Origin: Chitinophaga varians
GTDB taxonomy: Bacteria > Bacteroidota > Bacteroidia > Chitinophagales > Chitinophagaceae
Direction of reading: 5' to 3'
DNA length: 64,000 bases
NCBI RefSeq assembly: GCF_012641275.1
Contig: NZ_JABAIA010000002.1
Location: 2,046,001 to 2,110,000 of the forward strand
Shown: one piece after another, positions 60,842 to 64,000 of the stretch
How positions within the stretch are numbered: the stretch's first letter is position 1
How the letters are laid out: every line of letters begins with the position of its first letter
The notes under the pieces: generated by a model
Databases searched by the model: none
The model's input: only the letters and a program-made list of their open reading frames with translations
What the model was told of the DNA's origin: nothing
Program-made: the position numbers and the translations under genes

Positions 60842-61831
60842 ATGAAAAGTGAACAGTCAGAACATGACGCTACGTATTTATCAACGTCATACGGACCATT
60901 GATAGGGGGGCCTGCTTTGCAGGCTGTGGTACAGCAGGTACGGCAGGTGGCCGCCACCGACGCCACGGTATTGCTAACCGGTGAAACCGGTACGGGCAAG
61001 GAAGTGGTAGCGCAGGCCATTCATGAATTATCAGCCCTCCGGGCGCGTCCGATGGTGAAGGTAAACTGCGCTGCGCTGCCGCTGCAACTGATAGAATCCG
61101 AATTGTTTGGCCATGAAAAAGGCGCGTTTACCGGCGCACTGCAACGCCGCACCGGTAAGTTCGAACAGGCACACCAAAGCACTATTTTCCTCGATGAAAT
61201 AGGAGAGCTGCCCCTGGAACAGCAGCCGAAACTGTTACGGGTGCTGCAGGAAAAAGAAGTGGAACGAATTGGTGGCGCAACCGTCAAAACAGACGTGCGG
61301 GTCATCGCTGCCACCAATCGTATACTGGAAGCGGAGTGCCAGGCAGGCCGCTTTCGCTACGATTTATATTATCGCCTCCATGTATTTCCCATACATTTGC
61401 CGCCGCTGCGCGAGCGGAAAGAAGACATCCCCCTGCTTGCGAAATATTTTGTGGAAAAAGCTGCCCGACATTTCCGCAAGCCTATGGCCGCTATCAACCA
61501 GCGCTCCCTGGATGCTATGATGAACTACCACTGGCCTGGCAATATCCGGGAACTGCAACACCTCGTGGAAAGAGCGGTGATCATCGGCAATGCGCCGGTG
61601 ATCTGTGTGGAACTGCCCCCGCCGGAGAACGCCAGGAACACCGATTCCAGCCCGCCTCTCACCAGTCTGGCAGAAGCGGAAAGACAACTGATTATTCGTG
61701 TAATGAAGCACTGCAATGGACGTATCCGCGGAGAAAACGGCGCTGCGGCCATTCTACAGATAAAGCCCACTACCCTGGAAGCAAGAATGAAAAAACTGGG
61801 CATCACCAGAGAACATGTCCACAACAACTAA
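60842..61831 (+). CDS. Sigma-54 interacting transcriptional activator lacking a sensor domain
   Basis: 329 residues made of an AAA+ sigma-54 activation domain (about 18-250) and a Fis-type DNA-binding C-terminus (about 285-325). Walker A is GETGTGKE (47-54), the sigma-54 contact loop is GAFTGA, Walker B is TIFLDEIGEL. No receiver, PAS or GAF domain precedes it, so it is either constitutively active or controlled by another protein. The long non-coding gap in front of it may carry its control signals. The downstream small gene may be co-transcribed. Confidence 0.93.
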   Translation: MKSEQSEHDATYLSTSYGPLIGGPALQAVVQQVRQVAATDATVLLTGETGTGKEVVAQAIHELSALRARPMVKVNCAALPLQLIESELFGHEKGAFTGALQRRTGKFEQAHQSTIFLDEIGELPLEQQPKLLRVLQEKEVERIGGATVKTDVRVIAATNRILEAECQAGRFRYDLYYRLHVFPIHLPPLRERKEDIPLLAKYFVEKAARHFRKPMAAINQRSLDAMMNYHWPGNIRELQHLVERAVIIGNAPVICVELPPPENARNTDSSPPLTSLAEAERQLIIRVMKHCNGRIRGENGAAAILQIKPTTLEARMKKLGITREHVHNN

Positions 61832-61883
61832 CACCAAAGCTCTTTTCTCCCAAAATAATAACCTGCTACAGCTGTATATTTAC

Positions 61884-61899
61884 CGGGTAAATATACCCG
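61884..61899 (+). promoter_or_regulatory. Palindrome just upstream of the 104-residue gene
   Basis: CGGGTAAATATACCCG, arms CGGGTA/TACCCG, loop AATA, ending 7 bp before the start codon at 61907. Could be an operator or a translation-control hairpin that masks the start region. Confidence 0.35.
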
Positions 61900-61906
61900 T
61901 TGCCGT

Positions 61907-62221
61907 ATGATTGCTATTGACTGGATTCGAAAAGATCACCTGCCGGCGCTGTTGTCAGCACTGTCCCATATCTGTCACCATGCTTTTAATGATGCCGATA
62001 CAGCTGCAGTGTCTTATGGGTTAACCGATACTTCCCTCGAAAATGATTGCTGGTTTGACTATTCCCTGGCGGGGGAGCAAACGATTGCACTACAATTTTG
62101 TACAGATGATGATGACTCCGACATCATTTGCTGCCGTATTCATTGTGCGGATGACCATCGGCAGGCGATAGAGATGATGCAGTTTTTCCTGGAGAATTTT
62201 GCGTTACAGTACCTGCATTGA
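61907..62221 (+). CDS. Hypothetical protein, acidic, 104 residues
   Basis: Small soluble protein with no signal peptide or membrane segment. Acidic stretch FCTDDDDSDIICC with three Cys nearby, ending in a helix (QAIEMMQFFLENFALQYLH). I do not recognise the family. It lies 76 bp after the sigma-54 activator in the same direction and converges on the HxlR gene with a 3-bp gap. The open frame, normal base use and tight packing support a real gene. Confidence 0.65.
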   Translation: MIAIDWIRKDHLPALLSALSHICHHAFNDADTAAVSYGLTDTSLENDCWFDYSLAGEQTIALQFCTDDDDSDIICCRIHCADDHRQAIEMMQFFLENFALQYLH

Positions 62222-62224
62222 CCA

Positions 62225-62608
62225 TTAAAGTGATGAGCACTGCAGCTGCTGTGCGGCCCAGTCCTTTTTGCTCCAGGTCTGCAGCTCGAAAATAACAGTG
62301 AGCAATCCTTTCCCTTTGCAGGTAATGCTGTATTCGGTTTGTACGGGCGTAGTGGTGGTGATGCATGTTTTGTTGACAAGTCCCTGCGCTACCAGTTCCC
62401 CGAGCCTTTTGCCCAGCACCTGGTCGGATAAAGACGGGTGTGCCTTTTTCAGCTGACTGAAATGTTGCAGGCCGGTGAATATACTGTGCAGTATCTGTAC
62501 TTTCCAGCGCTGGCTGATGTTCAGCAGGGTTTCATTTACGTCGCAGTACGATGCCAGTGCTTTCAGATTATGGGCGTTCGTGGAACTACCCTTTACTTTC
62601 GATGCCAT
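62225..62608 (-). CDS. HxlR-family transcriptional regulator
   Basis: 127 residues, winged-helix regulator of the HxlR type: VNETLLNISQRWKVQILHSIFTGLQHFSQLKKAHPSLSDQVLGKRLGELVAQGLVNK, then the wing TEYSITCKGKGLLTV. It is divergent from the alpha/beta hydrolase gene at 62692 with an 83-bp gap that holds an inverted repeat, so it probably regulates that gene. Confidence 0.9.
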   Translation of the reverse strand: MASKVKGSSTNAHNLKALASYCDVNETLLNISQRWKVQILHSIFTGLQHFSQLKKAHPSLSDQVLGKRLGELVAQGLVNKTCITTTTPVQTEYSITCKGKGLLTVIFELQTWSKKDWAAQQLQCSSL

Positions 62609-62622
62609 ACGTCACGTTTTGC

Positions 62623-62644
62623 TTACTCACTTCCGGGTGAGTTA
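62623..62644. promoter_or_regulatory. Putative HxlR operator in the divergent intergenic region
   Basis: TTACTCAC (62623-62630) and GTGAGTTA (62637-62644) form an inverted repeat with 6-nt spacer, one mismatch in 8 bp. On the plus strand, a -7-like TAAAATTG lies at about 62669, some 25 bp to the right. HxlR dimers bind such short palindromes. Confidence 0.45.
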
Positions 62645-62691
62645 TTGTTGATGATGATAGGTCTGTCTAAAATTGCAGAAAATTATATTTC

Positions 62692-63471
62692 ATGCAGTCA
62701 AAGTTAGTCAAATTAATCATTGTATTCCTGTTGGTACAGGTGTCCCTGATGGCACAGTCCCACAAAGTGTATGTACTGGTGCACGGCGCCTGGCATGGCG
62801 GTTGGTGCTGGCAAAGGGTAAGTGAAAAGCTGAGGACGGACGGTAATATCGTCTATACGCCCACACTCAGCGGTCTGGGTGAACATAACAATCAACCGCA
62901 TGACAGCATTGATCTCAATACTCACATCACGGACATTGTGAACCTGCTCAACATGGAGGACCTTCATGAGGTGGTGCTGGTAGGCCACAGCTACGCCGGC
63001 GTGGTGATTACAGGGGTGGCGGACCGTATCCCGGAAAGAATCAGTAAACTGGTTTACCTCGACGCGGTGCTGGCAGAGAACGGGGAGAGCTGCATATCAG
63101 TACATCCGGAACAGGTCCGGAAAGAGTTTGAGAAAGATGCTTCGCAACATGGCATGCGTAGCTTGTCAGTACGGCCTTCCAGCCTGTTTGGCGTAAGCGA
63201 CCATAAAGACCGGCAGTGGGTGGACAGCCGTCTTACTTTACAGCCTTACCACACTTTTGCCCAACCACTGATGTTACAGCATCCATACGGGAATGGCCTG
63301 CCATTGATCTACATCGCCTGTACCCAGCCACAGCTGCCAGTGCTGCGCCAGTTTGCAGACAAGGCCCGGCAATCTCCCCAATGGAAATATTACGAAATGA
63401 AAACAGGCCATGACGCCATGATCACCCGGCCGAAAGAGCTGGCCAACCTGCTGGTGTCGTTAAGCCGTTAG
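62692..63471 (+). CDS. Secreted alpha/beta hydrolase (esterase EstC-like)
   Basis: 259 residues with a signal peptide (KLVKLIIVFLLVQVSLMAQS). Oxyanion region VLVHGAWHGGWCW, nucleophile elbow GHSYAG, and late His in MKTGHDAMITRPKELANLL; the acid is probably Asp in the VYLDA or DRxxSRL region. This is the pattern of the pyrethroid-esterase/EstC group (methyl ketone or salicylate-type esterases). The divergent HxlR regulator next door may control it. Substrate unknown; periplasmic location inferred. Confidence 0.88.
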   Translation: MQSKLVKLIIVFLLVQVSLMAQSHKVYVLVHGAWHGGWCWQRVSEKLRTDGNIVYTPTLSGLGEHNNQPHDSIDLNTHITDIVNLLNMEDLHEVVLVGHSYAGVVITGVADRIPERISKLVYLDAVLAENGESCISVHPEQVRKEFEKDASQHGMRSLSVRPSSLFGVSDHKDRQWVDSRLTLQPYHTFAQPLMLQHPYGNGLPLIYIACTQPQLPVLRQFADKARQSPQWKYYEMKTGHDAMITRPKELANLLVSLSR

Positions 63472-63540
63472 GGATTTTGGCGGAAGACGTAATGCGCTTA
63501 TATTTGATACACTGTTTTTAACCAATACATTGTACTTATT

Positions 63541-63984
63541 ATGAAGAAATTTTTTGGCGCATGCCTGTTGACCGCCGCCCTTTTTACAGGATATGCCTCC
63601 TATGCGCAACAGCCGGCAGCCAATACACTCCGCGAAGGAAAGCATGATCTTACCCTTCAATGGATCAGCTGGGACCGCCCCGGAAAGGTCATAATTAAAA
63701 AACAAAAAGACGGCACCTATACGGTAAAGGGAGAACAACGTGATGCCAAAAGCGGTGATTTTGTGACCATCGACGGAACGCTTACCGTAGACTCGCCAAA
63801 GGAACTGACCTTTAATGGCATTATCCGCACGCAGTACAGCAATGTCAACGGTGGCAAGGTGTGCGAAAAAAACGGTACCTACCACTTCGTGTCCAAAGGC
63901 GCCAGAAAATACTGGAGGCTCCAGGAAATGGACAACTGTGAAGGCAATAACGTGGTAGATTATGTAGACATCTACTTTAAATAA
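63541..63984 (+). CDS. Small secreted protein of unknown function
   Basis: 147 residues with a clear signal peptide (MKKFFGACLLTAALFTGYASYAQQ). The mature part (about 125 residues) is beta-rich: repeated short strands such as LTLQWISWDRPGKVIIKKQKDG, FVTIDGTLTVDSPKELTFNG and a C-terminal MDNCEGNNVVDYVDIYF, with two Cys that could form a disulphide. It resembles common small periplasmic beta-barrel-like proteins in Bacteroidota, but I know no name. Gene stands alone, 70 bp after the esterase gene. Confidence 0.75.
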   Translation: MKKFFGACLLTAALFTGYASYAQQPAANTLREGKHDLTLQWISWDRPGKVIIKKQKDGTYTVKGEQRDAKSGDFVTIDGTLTVDSPKELTFNGIIRTQYSNVNGGKVCEKNGTYHFVSKGARKYWRLQEMDNCEGNNVVDYVDIYFK

Positions 63985-64000
63985 TCTCCCTTAAAAAAAA

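Overview
The window looks like chromosomal DNA of a Bacteroidota bacterium, most likely a soil-type Chitinophagaceae (Chitinophaga-like). The signs are SusC/SusD pairs with an ECF sigma/FecR switch, GH97/GH31/GH38 enzymes, very large RHS proteins with PAAR-like N-termini, GG-leader peptides of the Bacteroidota type, HxlR and AraC regulators, and weak or absent Shine-Dalgarno sequences. No rRNA, tRNA, IS element, prophage or CRISPR array was recognised. All family names come from reading the translations; no database search was run.

Layout. (1) 1-11015: a glycan utilisation locus: GH97 (cut by the left edge), ECF sigma, FecR, STN-type SusC, SusD and GH31, closed by a strong hairpin. (2) 11219-14329: a class-3 lipase, then a compact cluster not recognised as a described system. 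A dioxygenase that fuses a degenerate C39-like domain to a prolyl-4-hydroxylase-like domain lies between two genes for Pro-rich peptides. Both peptides have a 30-residue leader ending in Gly-Gly. (3) 14668-40353: a polymorphic-toxin region with three RHS modules: a Sec-exported two-gene RHS pair with a JAB-like C-terminus, a PAAR-RHS protein with a CD38-like (ADP-ribosyl cyclase/NADase) C-terminus, and a PAAR-RHS protein with a deaminase-like C-terminus. Each is followed by probable immunity genes. Between the modules lie NamZ (GH171), a DUF3592 pair, HxlR/SnoaL, a terpene synthase, a Crp/Fnr regulator and a frameshifted SDR gene.

(4) 40424-48614: a mannoside catabolic unit. A GntR/UTRA regulator faces an operon for a ROK-kinase/mannose-6-phosphate-isomerase fusion, a sugar porter and a GH38 alpha-mannosidase. 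Near-identical 16-bp palindromic sites lie in front of the regulator and in front of the operon. Together the genes could take an alpha-mannoside to fructose-6-phosphate. (5) 48860-63984: mixed housekeeping and accessory genes: acyltransferase, DinB-like, aldo/keto reductase, two AraC regulators, a DHFR-like reductase, an AlbA/Schlafen-type ATP-binding protein with a large internal deletion, FAD monooxygenase, GNAT, HAD, FemAB-like protein, a sigma-54 activator lacking a sensor domain, HxlR, alpha/beta hydrolase and small secreted or unknown proteins. A REP-like palindrome pair lies at 48860-48973 and supplies the stop codon of the acyltransferase.

The best candidate for an undescribed system is the prolyl-hydroxylase/GG-leader peptide cluster. 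The second is the CD38-like RHS toxin with its immunity genes.
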